From contig NZ_KE136480.1 in assembly GCF_000407165.1 (NCBI RefSeq), positions 434,001 to 498,000 of the forward strand: a stretch of DNA of 64,000 nt, given 5' to 3'. Under the pieces are notes generated by a model that searched no databases, was not told the origin of the DNA, and saw only the letters and a list, made by a program, of their open reading frames with translations. Made by a program: the position numbers and the translations under genes. The stretch is from Enterococcus haemoperoxidus ATCC BAA-382. GTDB lineage: Bacteria; Bacillota; Bacilli; Lactobacillales; Enterococcaceae. Shown in pieces: positions 1 through 8,761 of this stretch (within the stretch, counting starts at the first letter, position 1; each line of letters starts with the position of its first letter).

Positions 1-978
1 GTCTAGTTTACGGCCATCAGGACGGATTTTATCGATCGTGATCAATTCACGAACCACATCTTTTTCAAGATCTTCAGCAATTTGTTTTACTTCTTTGGCT
101 ACTTGCGTTTCATCTTCATGACCTGCAAATTTTTCAGCATACGCTTCTTTTAATTGGTCTTTTATTGCATCGATATTAACTTCACGAGCTAGTTTTTCTT
201 CTGTCATAACCGCTTCTTTCATTGAAGCATAGTAAGCATCGAAGATTTCTTTTTTCAAGTCAGCATCAACTTGTAATAATTTGATTTCCATTTTTTCTTT
301 ACCAACAGCGGCAACGATTTCTTCTTGGAAAGCAACTAGTTCTTTGATTGCATCAAAACCGAAAAGTAACGCGCCTAGCATATCTTCTTCTGATACTTCT
401 TTGGCACCACTTTCAACCATGTTGATTGCTTTTTTCGTTCCTGCAACGGTTAATTCGATATCTGTTTTTTCAGATTGTTCTACTGTTGGATTTAGCACGT
501 ATTCGCCATCTACACGACCTACATCAACACCTGCGATTGGTCCATCAAACGGAATATCTGAAATCGCTAATGCTAGAGATGAACCAAACATCGCAGCCAT
601 TTCTGGTGTGCAGTCTTGTTCAACACTCATCACGGTATTTGTGATTTGAACTTCATTACGGAAGCCTTCAGCAAACATCGGACGGATTGGGCGGTCAATC
701 AAACGAGCAGTTAATGTTGCACGTTCACTCGGACGACCTTCACGTTTGATGAATCCACCAGGGATTTTACCTACAGCGTACATTTTTTCTTCATAGTTGA
801 CTGTTAATGGGAAGAAATCGAAATCTCTCGCATCTTTTGAAGCAACAGCGGCACTTAATACCACAGTCTCTCCATAACGAACTAATACTGCGCCATTTGC
901 TTGTTTGGCTAATTGGCCAACTTCAACTTGTAATGGACGTCCGCCCCAAGTTGTTTTGAATACTTGTTTTTCTGACAT
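1..978 (-). CDS. pnp: Polyribonucleotide nucleotidyltransferase, N-terminal part (runs off window)
   Basis: Only the first 326 codons are inside the window; the gene continues past base 1. PNPase is a phosphorolytic 3'-5' exoribonuclease of the RNA degradosome. The visible part starts [16 protein letters not shown] and covers the first RNase PH domain (about residues 1-145), with the conserved stretch around [22 protein letters not shown]. The helical linker follows, and the sequence reaches IRPDGRKLD, where the second RNase PH domain begins. The ATG at 978 is preceded by GAAGGAG. It sits downstream of rpsO in the usual rpsO-pnp order, separated by the rpsO terminator. Confidence 0.97.
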   Translation of the reverse strand, partial: MSEKQVFKTTWGGRPLQVEVGQLAKQANGAVLVRYGETVVLSAAVASKDARDFDFFPLTVNYEEKMYAVGKIPGGFIKREGRPSERATLTARLIDRPIRPMFAEGFRNEVQITNTVMSVEQDCTPEMAAMFGSSLALAISDIPFDGPIAGVDVGRVDGEYVLNPTVEQSEKTDIELTVAGTKKAINMVESGAKEVSEEDMLGALLFGFDAIKELVAFQEEIVAAVGKEKMEIKLLQVDADLKKEIFDAYYASMKEAVMTEEKLAREVNIDAIKDQLKEAYAEKFAGHEDETQVAKEVKQIAEDLEKDVVRELITIDKIRPDGRKLD

Positions 979-1147
979 ATATCTCTTCTCCTTCGATTCT
1001 TCGGAAAAGTTAGACTACTACTAAACAAATGAAAAGATTCAAAAAAATTGAGTCCTTTTATTTGGTTAGTAGATTCATTCAAACTTTCCAAAGATGATGA
1101 TTTTTTAGTATTTTACGGATGACTAAACCTTCGCTTTTAAATAAGCT

Positions 1148-1180
1148 AAAAAGCGAGGTTCATTACGAATCTCGCTTTTC
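1148..1180 (-). terminator. rpsO terminator
   Basis: GC-containing hairpin (AAAAGCGAG paired with CTCGCTTTT, 13-base loop) starting 10 bases after the rpsO stop, followed on the minus strand by a short T-run. It separates rpsO from pnp. Confidence 0.75.
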
Positions 1181-1189
1181 CTTTTTTGA

Positions 1190-1459
1190 TTAACGACGTA
1201 ATCCTAAACGTTGGATCAATTCGCGGTAACGTTGGATGTCAGTTTTACGTAAGTAAGCTAACAAGTTACGACGATGTCCAATTTTTTTCATTAGTCCACG
1301 GTAAGAATGGTGATCTTTTTTGTGAACGCGAGCGTGTTCATTCAAGTGATTGATATCAGCAGTTAATACAGCGATCTGTACTTCTGGTGAACCAGTATCT
1401 CCTTCATGACGAGCGTATTCGCTAATGATTTCGTTTTTCTTTTCTTTTGACATTGCCAT
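1190..1459 (-). CDS. rpsO: 30S ribosomal protein S15
   Basis: 89 residues, the normal length for S15, which binds 16S rRNA early in assembly of the small-subunit platform. The conserved core [20 protein letters not shown] and the ending [12 protein letters not shown] are present. The reading frame stays open 66 bases further upstream, but the start [10 protein letters not shown] at 1459 is preceded by GAGGTG at correct spacing and gives the standard N-terminus. It is transcribed divergently from def and lies upstream of pnp. Confidence 0.97.
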   Translation of the reverse strand: MAMSKEKKNEIISEYARHEGDTGSPEVQIAVLTADINHLNEHARVHKKDHHSYRGLMKKIGHRRNLLAYLRKTDIQRYRELIQRLGLRR

Positions 1460-1555
1460 GTTTTTCACCTCTTCTTTAATAGTCATCTTCCTACTGAGTA
1501 ATGCGTTGGTGATTCGCACAACCAAGTAAAAGACGGTATGTTTCCATACAGGTAT

Positions 1556-1584
1556 ACTTTACAGGAAATTTGTTAAAAATGCAA
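1556..1584 (-). promoter_or_regulatory. rpsO promoter
   Basis: On the minus strand TTGCAT (1579-1584) and TAAAGT (1556-1561) are separated by 17 bases. This sigma-A type promoter would give a leader of about 90 bases, room for S15 autoregulation as known in other bacteria; no leader structure was worked out here. Confidence 0.6.
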
Positions 1585-1641
1585 GACCAAGCACAATTTA
1601 CCCACTGTTTTTTGAACAATTTATCCCCATTATGCATGGTT

Positions 1642-1670
1642 TTGTGATAAACTGTATAGGCAAATAAATA
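1642..1670 (+). promoter_or_regulatory. Candidate def promoter
   Basis: TTGTGA (1642-1647), 17 bases, TAAATA (1665-1670), placed 70 bases before def. Weak match to consensus and the region is AT-rich, so other positions are possible. Confidence 0.35.
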
Positions 1671-1740
1671 CATTGATGGAAAGATTTAGTTTCTAACTGA
1701 AACTGACCGAGACTTTTAAATATAAAGGAGGAATTATCCT

Positions 1741-2304
1741 ATGATCACCATGAAGGATATTATCCGCGAAGGAAACCCAACACTTAGAGAAGTGGCCGAA
1801 GAAGTAGTTCTGCCACTATCTGATGAAGATATCAAATTAGGTGAAGAAATGATGGAGTTCTTACATAATAGTCAAGATCCTGTCAAAGCAGAAGAATTAG
1901 GATTACGTGGCGGTGTTGGTTTAGCGGCACCGCAATTAGACATTTCAAAACGAATCATCGCGGTTCATGTACCGAGCGGCGATTTGGAAAACCCAGAACC
2001 AACATTAAGTGCAGTAATGTATAATCCTAAAATTTTAAGCCATTCTGTTCAAGATGCTTGTCTTGGCGAAGGCGAAGGGTGTTTATCTGTTGACCGTGAA
2101 GTTCCAGGTTATGTGGTACGCCACAACAAAATCACGTTATCTTATGTAGATGCATCTGGCGTTAAACAAAAGATTCGATTGAAAAATTATGAAGCAATCG
2201 TCGTTCAGCATGAAATCGATCATTTAAATGGTGTGATGTTTTATGATCATATCAATCAAGAAAACCCATATGCGTTGAAAGATGGCGTTTTGGTCATTGA
2301 ATAA
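1741..2304 (+). CDS. def: Peptide deformylase
   Basis: 187 residues. It removes the formyl group from the N-terminal methionine of new proteins at the ribosome. All three family motifs are visible: GVGLAAPQ (58-65), EGCLSV with metal ligand Cys114, and HEIDH (157-161) with the other two metal ligands and the catalytic Glu. The inserted segment between the first two motifs is the long form seen in Gram-positive (type 2) deformylases. AAGGAGG ends 9 bases before the first ATG; a second in-frame ATG three codons later is less well placed. It is a single-gene unit ending at a bidirectional terminator. Confidence 0.97.
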   Translation: MITMKDIIREGNPTLREVAEEVVLPLSDEDIKLGEEMMEFLHNSQDPVKAEELGLRGGVGLAAPQLDISKRIIAVHVPSGDLENPEPTLSAVMYNPKILSHSVQDACLGEGEGCLSVDREVPGYVVRHNKITLSYVDASGVKQKIRLKNYEAIVVQHEIDHLNGVMFYDHINQENPYALKDGVLVIE

Positions 2305-2305
2305 A

Positions 2306-2351
2306 AAGTGATCCGCACAAACTCAATCGTTTTGTGCGGATCGCTTTTTTT
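2306..2351. terminator. Bidirectional terminator between def and the HAD gene
   Basis: Perfect 12-bp stem GATCCGCACAAA / TTTGTGCGGATC (2310-2321, 2331-2342) with A-run before and T-run after, serving the two convergent genes. Confidence 0.9.
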
Positions 2352-2355
2352 ATTC

Positions 2356-3132
2356 TTAAATTGCCTTTAGTTCTTTCAATGCTTTCCAAATACCATCATT
2401 ATCATTCGTATCCGTCACAATTTTTGCTTCTTTTTGGATATGCGGCAAAGCATTGCCCATCGCCACTCCAATACCAGCCTCACGCAACATTTCACGATCG
2501 TTTTCTCCATCGCCGAATGTGATGATATCTTCACGAGCAATTCCAACACGATCTGCTAAATTCAGTAAAGTCGCTGCTTTAGAACCATTATTTGGTACGA
2601 TATCTACGCTTTCAGAATGCCAACGAATAAAACGGAATTTAGAAAATTCACGGTCAAACATACCATCTGCTGAATCGTCGTAAAAAGCCAATGCTTGATA
2701 CACATCATTTTCTTTTTGGAAATTCACATCGTATTCCGGTGCTTCAAAATCGATTGACCCCATCGCTTCAACCATTTGCGCACGACGATGATGATTGTTT
2801 TTCTTAACATCATCTAGTCCAACATAAGCTAGTCCAATCTCTCTTTTCTCGACCTCTGAAGCAAAACGATGCAATTCATCTTGATCCAATAAATTTTGAT
2901 AATACTGCTCATGATCTAAAAATGCTGCTGCTCCATTACAAAGTACATAATTGGAAAAATCTAAATCTAAAATAATATCTTGCGCCATAAATCGGCTGCG
3001 ACCTGTTGCAATTGTTACGAGATGTCCTTGTTGTCTTAAACTCTTTAATGCTTCTCTTGTGCTTTCCAACGGTTGTCTGTCTGTTCCCAGTAGTGTTCCA
3101 TCGATATCAAATGCAAAAAGTTTTCTTCTCAT
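2356..3132 (-). CDS. Cof-type HAD-superfamily phosphatase
   Basis: 258 residues. Motif I is FDIDGT (nucleophile Asp9, acid/base Asp11) and the late motif GDGEND, near residue 205, carries the Mg-binding acidic residues. The large cap between them is of the C2 (Cof) type. Relatives dephosphorylate sugar phosphates, pyridoxal phosphate or flavin mononucleotide; the substrate cannot be read from the sequence. The start at 3132 has only a weak GAGCGAG upstream. It follows the alkylation repair gene by 22 bases and is probably co-transcribed with it. A second Cof-type gene lies at 47282-48109. Confidence 0.9.
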   Translation of the reverse strand: MRRKLFAFDIDGTLLGTDRQPLESTREALKSLRQQGHLVTIATGRSRFMAQDIILDLDFSNYVLCNGAAAFLDHEQYYQNLLDQDELHRFASEVEKREIGLAYVGLDDVKKNNHHRRAQMVEAMGSIDFEAPEYDVNFQKENDVYQALAFYDDSADGMFDREFSKFRFIRWHSESVDIVPNNGSKAATLLNLADRVGIAREDIITFGDGENDREMLREAGIGVAMGNALPHIQKEAKIVTDTNDNDGIWKALKELKAI

Positions 3133-3154
3133 GGCGTAATAACTCGCTCGCTTT

Positions 3155-3802
3155 CTATGGTTTTGGCAAATATTTACTGCCTTCTCTAACTGCTAATGGG
3201 CTTAGTTCAGTCGTCTTGATCAATGTTTGAACCCATAAATGATCCGTTTTGCTATATTGACGCAAGGACCAGCCAATTGATTTTTGAATAAAGAACTCAT
3301 CTGTAGTTTTATCATAAATAATGGCTTTTTTCAATAACACAGTATTTGTTTTTTCTTTATATAACAGTTGCAGATTGATTGCAATTCTTCGATGCCAAAA
3401 ATCTTTTTCGCCAAAAAAAGCTTCAAACAACTGAGGCATTTCTTCTAAATTCTGAAATCCCCAAAGGCCAAAAAATTTACGCCAAGAATCAACACTATCC
3501 CACCAAGCTTTATCGATCACAAAAGGTTTGAAGTGTAACACTTCTTCAAGAGAGAAGCGTTTTACATTAACAGTTGCTAAATCGATTGCCAAATACTGAT
3601 ATTCCCGTTCAGGCTTATGATAGTAAAAACTGATTAAATCAAATAACTCTATAAATGGTAGTTTTTTACTCTCTTTCAACAGTTCTTTCTCTAGCACAGC
3701 GCGCTCTGGTGCCGTAACACCTGCAAAAGGAAATAAATTTTTCATGTAAGCCGCCATTTGTTCTGCTTTTTCTTTATTTTTAGGAAAAACGACTTTATTC
3801 AT
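3155..3802 (-). CDS. DNA alkylation repair protein (AlkD-like, HEAT-repeat)
   Basis: 215 residues, all-helical in appearance. Features of the AlkC/AlkD DNA glycosylase family are visible: an N-terminal YMKNLFPFAGVTAPER segment (substrate-path motif with PER), then helical repeats with conserved Trp and Asp residues (DKAWWDSVDSW). Family members excise N3- and N7-alkylated bases. The start is preceded by AAAGGGAG. It forms a likely two-gene unit with the HAD gene downstream. Substrate activity is inferred from family membership only. Confidence 0.85.
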   Translation of the reverse strand: MNKVVFPKNKEKAEQMAAYMKNLFPFAGVTAPERAVLEKELLKESKKLPFIELFDLISFYYHKPEREYQYLAIDLATVNVKRFSLEEVLHFKPFVIDKAWWDSVDSWRKFFGLWGFQNLEEMPQLFEAFFGEKDFWHRRIAINLQLLYKEKTNTVLLKKAIIYDKTTDEFFIQKSIGWSLRQYSKTDHLWVQTLIKTTELSPLAVREGSKYLPKP

Positions 3803-3856
3803 TTCATTACTCCCTTTTTCTTTTTTACTCTATTTTACTTCAATATACTGTAGACA

Positions 3857-3893
3857 GCAAAAAAGCTGAAACGGAAAATCCATCTCAGCCTCT
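3857..3893 (-). terminator. Terminator of the formate/nitrite channel gene
   Basis: On the minus strand GCTGA...TCAGC hairpin followed by TTTTTT, just after the stop at 3901. Confidence 0.7.
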
Positions 3894-3900
3894 AAATTGT

Positions 3901-4698
3901 TTAATCTAAATATGTTGTATCCGCATTATTCAACCATGCATAACCCAAGCCCATTACTAAGCCTCCGCCAATAAAGTTACCGATCAAGGCAAAGAATAGA
4001 TTGTGTGCTACGCTGCCAACTGTCATTGCCGCCATTGTTCCATGAGAAGCGAAATACGCTAAACTAAATGCTGGGAAGTTGGCGATAACGTGTTCGTAGC
4101 CTAAGAATGCAAAGATAAAGATGATAAAAATGATTGCGGCAACTTTACCAGCATCGTCTTTCATACGCATACTTACTAATACGGCTGTATTTACCACGAT
4201 ATTTGCAAACATCGCTTCAACTAAAATTTGTGTCGTTGTTTTATCTAATTTACCAGCAATCGATGTAAAGAAAAAGCTATCCGCAGGTAAATCTTGGAAA
4301 GGAACAGTCAATGAAATCAAATAGCCAAACAAAACGCCACCGACTAAATTAAAGAAAATACAGGCAAATAAAATTTTTGCCGCAAAAGAGAAGTTGATTT
4401 TTTTGCGATAGACCCCAACTGTCATATAAAGCATATTCGATGTTCCGAGTTCCGCATTCATATAAAGAATCATAACAAGTGACCAGCTGAACATAAAGGC
4501 ATATAGAATTTTACCTAAGCCATGGACCATTCCTTCACCTTTGATTGCGATCGCAAAGGCCACTGCTGTTCCTAATGTTAAAAACATACAAGCGAGCATT
4601 GCACGAAAAGCGTAACGCATAAAACTACTTTGGAATAAGTTCATTTTTTTACTGATTGATTTGTCGATCTGCTCAAATAATGGCGATACAGGTTTCAT
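3901..4698 (-). CDS. Formate/nitrite transporter (FNT) family channel
   Basis: 265 residues with six hydrophobic membrane spans, the size and topology of the pentameric FNT channels for formate, nitrite or related small monovalent anions. The AELGTSN segment corresponds to the family's broken-helix signature. The frame extends six codons upstream, but AAGGAG is 7 bases before the ATG at 4698 (MKPVSPLFEQ), so that start is chosen. It is monocistronic, with its own terminator. Which anion is carried cannot be told; formate is plausible in a mixed-acid fermenter. Confidence 0.88.
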   Translation of the reverse strand: MKPVSPLFEQIDKSISKKMNLFQSSFMRYAFRAMLACMFLTLGTAVAFAIAIKGEGMVHGLGKILYAFMFSWSLVMILYMNAELGTSNMLYMTVGVYRKKINFSFAAKILFACIFFNLVGGVLFGYLISLTVPFQDLPADSFFFTSIAGKLDKTTTQILVEAMFANIVVNTAVLVSMRMKDDAGKVAAIIFIIFIFAFLGYEHVIANFPAFSLAYFASHGTMAAMTVGSVAHNLFFALIGNFIGGGLVMGLGYAWLNNADTTYLD

Positions 4699-4926
4699 TG
4701 TGTTTCTCCTTTTCAATTTGTTTTCATATTATATTTTCAAAAACATCCTTTACCATTCTAAAGACCAGTAAGGGTTTTGTCTAGTAGTTTTTTCACAATA
4801 CTTTCTAAAATAACATTAATTCAATTCTATTTATACTATTTTCTTGTAATACTACTCTAAATCCCCATGACTTGATGCATCACTACAGTCACCTACAGAA
4901 AAACAACGAAATTGAATGCATCTCTT

Positions 4927-4956
4927 GGTTGTCATTATGTTGCAATAAAATTATAA
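4927..4956 (+). promoter_or_regulatory. Strong promoter of the 26-residue mini-gene
   Basis: A TTGTCA element at about 4928, a 17-base spacer, and TATAAC at about 4951 lie just upstream of the AAAAGGAG ribosome binding site of the small gene at 4985. Confidence 0.65.
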
Positions 4957-4984
4957 CATACTTGCAAAAGGAGATGCACTTGAC

Positions 4985-5065
4985 ATGGAAGCTATAACGA
5001 TGTTTTTTTGGGGTATTTTGGGCGGTGGTTCTTCTGGTGGCGGTGGAGCTTCTGGCAAATGGTAA
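4985..5065 (+). CDS. Small Gly-rich peptide of unknown function (26 aa)
   Basis: 26 codons from ATG at 4985 to TAA at 5065. AAAAGGAG lies 12 bases upstream and a good promoter precedes it. The peptide begins MEAITMFFWGILGGG: a short hydrophobic head, then a run of Gly and Ser, ending ASGKW. There is no signal peptide or lipobox, and it is too short for a full membrane helix plus anchor. I do not recognise a family. It sits alone between the FNT channel gene (divergent) and the rpsD promoter. It could be a leaderless secreted peptide, a small membrane-active toxin, or the coding part of a dual-function RNA. Promoter, ribosome binding site and ORF in register make translation likely. Confidence 0.55.
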   Translation: MEAITMFFWGILGGGSSGGGGASGKW

Positions 5066-5091
5066 ATTGTAGAGCTTACTTAATAAAAAGC

Positions 5092-5120
5092 TTGAGTTAT
5101 CCTCAGTTTTAAGCTATACT
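5092..5120 (+). promoter_or_regulatory. rpsD promoter
   Basis: TTGAGT (5092-5097), 17-base spacer, TATACT (5115-5120): near-consensus sigma-A promoter giving a leader of roughly 190 bases before rpsD. Confidence 0.8.
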
Positions 5121-5127
5121 ATGCTTT

Positions 5128-5300
5128 GTGTAAAATAATGCAGCAGAAAAATAATAGGCTCGTCAACATTTCATTGCCTTGATTGCTTCGGCTTTCAGGT
5201 TCAACTGCGTAACCCACGGCTGCAAAGGGCGAAGGTTGAAGAATGAACTGAACGAATATGAATTTTTCAGAAGATTATTTTACTCCAAAAAATTATTTTA
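5128..5300 (+). promoter_or_regulatory. rpsD leader, probable S4 autoregulatory RNA
   Basis: Long transcribed leader between the promoter and rpsD, with several complementary G/C-rich blocks (for example GGCTTTCAGG, ACCCACGGCTGC, GGGCGAAGGTTG). In Firmicutes, S4 represses its own monocistronic rpsD through such a leader. Position and length fit; the pseudoknot was not modelled. Confidence 0.5.
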
Positions 5301-5315
5301 TTGGAGGAATTTTTA

Positions 5316-5927
5316 ATGTCACGTTATACAGGACCATCATGGAAAATCTCTCGTCGTCTAGGTATCTCTCTATCAGGAACTGGTAAAGAACTAGCACGTC
5401 GCCCATACAAACCAGGACAACACGGACCAAACAGCCGTGGTAAAGTTTCTGAATACGGTATGCAATTAACTGAAAAACAAAAATTACGTCATATGTACGG
5501 TATGAACGAACGTCAATTCGTTAACTTGTTTATTAAAGCAAGCAAGATCAAAGAAGGTAAACACGGTGTTAACTTCATGATCTTACTAGAACAACGTTTA
5601 GATAACGTCGTTTACCGTTTAGGCCTTGCTACTACTCGTCGTCAAGCACGTCAATTAGTAAACCACGGTCACGTTACTGTAGATGGCAAACGCGTAGATA
5701 TCCCTTCATACCACGTTGAAGTTGGTCAAGTGATTTCTGTTCGTGAAAAATCTCAAAACGTAGTAACAATCAAAGAAGCTGTTGAAGCAACTGTTGGACG
5801 TCCAGCATTCGTAAGCTTTGACGCTGAAAAATTAGAAGGTAGCTTCACTCGTTTACCAGAACGTGATGAATTATACCCTGATATCGACGAAGCTCTTGTC
5901 GTTGAATACTACAACCAAAAACTTTAA
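5316..5927 (+). CDS. rpsD: 30S ribosomal protein S4
   Basis: 203 residues, full length. It begins [20 protein letters not shown] and contains the S4 RNA-binding domain (about 93-155: [20 protein letters not shown]). S4 nucleates 30S assembly on 16S rRNA. It is monocistronic, as usual in Firmicutes. The chosen ATG at 5316 follows TTGGAGG; an in-frame TTG at 5301 overlaps the ribosome binding site and is rejected. Confidence 0.98.
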   Translation: MSRYTGPSWKISRRLGISLSGTGKELARRPYKPGQHGPNSRGKVSEYGMQLTEKQKLRHMYGMNERQFVNLFIKASKIKEGKHGVNFMILLEQRLDNVVYRLGLATTRRQARQLVNHGHVTVDGKRVDIPSYHVEVGQVISVREKSQNVVTIKEAVEATVGRPAFVSFDAEKLEGSFTRLPERDELYPDIDEALVVEYYNQKL

Positions 5928-5964
5928 GATTCTCTTGCTGTTATTGCATTATGGATCTTTCTCG

Positions 5965-6003
5965 AAAAAACCCTGTACAGTTTTTCTGTACAAGGTTTTT
6001 TTA
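5965..6003 (+). terminator. rpsD terminator
   Basis: Stem AAAACC(C)TGTACAG paired with CTGTACAAGGTTTT, followed by a T-run. Confidence 0.88.
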
Positions 6004-6071
6004 TATAAAAAATGAGAGCGAGACAAAAGTAAAAATACTTTTGCCTCACCCTTTAAAACCAAATAAACATG

Positions 6072-6764
6072 TTATCTCATTTGCTTTTTCAAAGTTTTTT
6101 GTTTTTGCAACACACCATCTTTCATCACATATACTTCATCGCAATGCTCAATCAAGCGTTGATCGTGAGTGACCATGATCGTTGCTTTATTTTTTTCCTT
6201 TGTTTCTCTCGCTAATATTTTTACAACTTCAAAAGCCCGATCTGAATCTAAGCTTGCTGTAGGTTCGTCCGCTAAGATAATAGACGGATCATTATACAAG
6301 GCCCGAGCAATTGCTACTCGTTGACGTTCACCACCAGAAATTTCATCAGGATATTTTTTCTTCAACTTTTCAATTCCTAGCTCTGTTAATAACTTATTGA
6401 CTTTATCCACATCGGTCTTTTCTTTTTTTACTTTATCCACCAAACGTAGTTGCTTTTCCACTGTTAGAAACGGAACTAAGTTCGATGCTTGTAAAATAAA
6501 ACCAATTTCAGAGAAACGGATTTTAGAGCGTGTTTTCTCATTTTCTTCGCTAAATGCTTCATTATTTATCTTAACCTCGCCATTCGTTGGTGTTTGCAAG
6601 CCACCAGCTAATGTTAAAAACGTACTTTTCCCCGAACCACTTGGACCAATAACTGCGACAAATTGCCCTTTTTCCACAGAAAAATCGGTGGATTTCAATG
6701 CTTCGATTGTGGTGTCTCCATCTAAAAACTGTTTATCCACAGACAAAAATTCGATTGCTTTCAT
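6072..6764 (-). CDS. ABC transporter ATP-binding protein (MacB/HrtA-like)
   Basis: 230 residues. Walker A GPSGSGKST (40-48), Q-loop GFILQAS, signature SGGERQRVAIARAL and Walker B ILADEP are all intact. The sequence type belongs to the LolD/MacB group that powers mechanotransmission exporters rather than importers. It begins 17 bases after the stop of the FtsX-like permease gene, so the two form one exporter. The pair resembles the heme efflux system HrtBA; that role is inference, since no regulator gene lies next to it. Confidence 0.92.
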   Translation of the reverse strand: MKAIEFLSVDKQFLDGDTTIEALKSTDFSVEKGQFVAVIGPSGSGKSTFLTLAGGLQTPTNGEVKINNEAFSEENEKTRSKIRFSEIGFILQASNLVPFLTVEKQLRLVDKVKKEKTDVDKVNKLLTELGIEKLKKKYPDEISGGERQRVAIARALYNDPSIILADEPTASLDSDRAFEVVKILARETKEKNKATIMVTHDQRLIEHCDEVYVMKDGVLQKQKTLKKQMR

Positions 6765-6781
6765 TTTAAACTAGCCCCCTT

Positions 6782-7867
6782 CTAACCAATTGCTTTCAGT
6801 GGATCTATTTTAATAATTGTCCGAACTGAGAACAGTGCACCTAATACCGCAATCACCAACATTATGCCGCCAATCGATAAAAAGAATAACCAATTCGCTT
6901 GAAATGGAACCGCCGTTGGCAAGACGAAAGATGTTCCCACAGTACCAAGCAAACCTAAAGTTATCCCTAAAACGGCTAAGACAAATGTTTGAACAATTAC
7001 CGAGACCGCAATGTAAAAACCAGAAATCCCCTGCGCTTTCATGATCCCGAAAATCGTTGCTTTTTGCATAGTCAAGACATAGATGAAAATTCCGATAACT
7101 ATCGCTGCAATCACAATCAAAAATCCGATCATAAACCCAAATGTTAGTACCTGAGCGTTATATCCTGGTAATTCATTGATGAATTTCGTGATACTATAAC
7201 GGGTCAAGCTATCCTCTTTCAAGTGAACATTTTTTAATTTTCCCTCTTTTGCACGAAAAACAATCGCATTCACACGAGCCTTTTTTGAGGTATCTGATTT
7301 TTCAAAGCGAATTTGCTGAAAAGCGTTTGTGGTTACGTATAATACAGGTGCAACATTAAACTTAGCATTATCCGTAAATCCGACGACTTTAAGCTTTTTA
7401 TCATTACCAGCTAGTTTGATTGTATCTCCAAGTTTGATGCCATTTTCTTTTTTCAAACTGTTATCCACAACCGTTTCGTTATCATTCGTGAATGGTTTCC
7501 CTTCAATAATATTCGGCATTAAAAATTCATCTTTATTGATACCGAAAAAACTAGCATTGATTTTTTCAGCATTCTTTTTATCTAATTGAATCACTGCCGC
7601 AGTTTGTCCTAATGTCGCTTTTTCTTTTGCTTCGACTTCATCCATTGACTTTAGCTGAATCATTGACATATTGATATTGGTATTGGATTCATCCGACAAC
7701 ACGATGCCGTCTGCCTGCCATTTATCCACAGCTGTTCGATTATCTTCAGCCAAACCATACGCTAAGCCTGTTAAAAAGAAAACTAAATAAGAAATCAAAA
7801 ACATCACACTAATGATCAGTGCATAGCGTAACTTTGAGCGGGTTATTTCATTCCAAGCTAAAAACAT
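6782..7867 (-). CDS. FtsX/MacB-like ABC permease (HrtB-like)
   Basis: 361 residues with the type VII ABC topology: one N-terminal membrane helix (about 12-36), a large extracytoplasmic domain of some 200 residues, then three closely spaced C-terminal helices (about 240-350) with the FtsX domain. It is preceded by AAGGAGGAGG. It lies first in the two-gene operon with the ATPase. Length and topology match HrtB heme-efflux permeases (about 350 residues); exporters of antimicrobial peptides in this superfamily are usually larger. Heme as substrate is a hypothesis. Confidence 0.88.
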   Translation of the reverse strand: MFLAWNEITRSKLRYALIISVMFLISYLVFFLTGLAYGLAEDNRTAVDKWQADGIVLSDESNTNINMSMIQLKSMDEVEAKEKATLGQTAAVIQLDKKNAEKINASFFGINKDEFLMPNIIEGKPFTNDNETVVDNSLKKENGIKLGDTIKLAGNDKKLKVVGFTDNAKFNVAPVLYVTTNAFQQIRFEKSDTSKKARVNAIVFRAKEGKLKNVHLKEDSLTRYSITKFINELPGYNAQVLTFGFMIGFLIVIAAIVIGIFIYVLTMQKATIFGIMKAQGISGFYIAVSVIVQTFVLAVLGITLGLLGTVGTSFVLPTAVPFQANWLFFLSIGGIMLVIAVLGALFSVRTIIKIDPLKAIG

Positions 7868-8017
7868 AGTCCTTCCTCCTCCTTATCAATCGATAAGTTC
7901 TATAAAAAGTATAGCAAAATTTAGGAATGACAACAAAATATCTGCTTTAGAAATTCTATTGAACCTTAAATAATCCATAAAATCATCGGATTTTCTTATT
8001 ATTTACTCTATTTATTC

Positions 8018-8026
8018 TGGTATACT
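8018..8026 (+). promoter_or_regulatory. lepB extended -10 promoter
   Basis: TGGTATACT, a TGn-extended -10 box, 34 bases before the lepB start. Confidence 0.6.
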
Positions 8027-8059
8027 AGTAAGAAATAATAATTAAAAAGGAGTTTATTT

Positions 8060-8605
8060 ATGAAAAAGAAATACAGTACCCTTTTTACAGTACTACAGTT
8101 CGCAATGATTTTGATGTTTGCACTTTTTTTAAGGATGTTTGTTTTAACACCTGTAGAAGTTGTTGGCATTTCAATGGAGCCAACTTACCATGAATCGGAT
8201 CGCTTGTGGCAGTCGTCTTTAGTTAGTCCAAAACGATTTGACATAGCAACATTTCCTAGCCCACGAGATGGGAAACGAATCGTTAAGCGGATTGTTGGAA
8301 TGCCTGGTGATACACTTAGGATGGAAAACGATCAATTATATATTAATGACAAAAAATATGACGAACCTTATTTGGCTGAATTTAAAAAAGCTTTGACAGA
8401 TGGAATGCCTTTGACTACCGATTTTACTTTGGAAAATAGTGCGGCAGGTCCTGCCAGAGTTGTCCCAGATGGAAAATATTTTGTGTTAGGAGATAACCGT
8501 CGAAAAGCGGATGATAGTCGTTATTTTGGTTTTGTAGATGAAGAGGATATTGTGGGGATTGTTTATTTCCGATATTATCCGTTGAATAAGATTGGCGTGC
8601 AATAA
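8060..8605 (+). CDS. lepB: Signal peptidase I
   Basis: 181 residues. One N-terminal membrane helix (about 10-30) is followed by the S26 peptidase domain: ISMEPT with catalytic Ser38, VKRIVGMPGD with catalytic Lys76, and GDNR. It removes signal peptides from secreted proteins at the outer membrane face. Both catalytic residues are intact, 38 residues apart, which makes it a useful contrast to the homologue at 27538-28356, where both are replaced. AAAAAGGAG precedes the ATG. Single gene with its own terminator. Confidence 0.95.
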   Translation: MKKKYSTLFTVLQFAMILMFALFLRMFVLTPVEVVGISMEPTYHESDRLWQSSLVSPKRFDIATFPSPRDGKRIVKRIVGMPGDTLRMENDQLYINDKKYDEPYLAEFKKALTDGMPLTTDFTLENSAAGPARVVPDGKYFVLGDNRRKADDSRYFGFVDEEDIVGIVYFRYYPLNKIGVQ

Positions 8606-8653
8606 ACTTATTATCCACGTATCACAAGCTGACTTTTGGAGTCATTTTATTAA

Positions 8654-8693
8654 AGGCTGTATAATGTAAAAGATGCATTATATAGCTTTTTTT
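8654..8693 (+). terminator. lepB terminator
   Basis: Hairpin AGGCTGTATAATG / CATTATATAGCT followed by seven T. Confidence 0.8.
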
Positions 8694-8761
8694 GTGTATG
8701 AATAATGAAAAATACTTACTAATTTCCGAGAGTAAATCAACTATAGAAAGGATTGTAAAAA

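Noticed and set aside
6072-7867. Calling the exporter a bacteriocin/bacitracin (BceAB) transporter
   Set aside because: The permease is about 360 residues with four spans, too small for BceB (about 650 residues, ten spans), and no BceRS-type regulators are adjacent.
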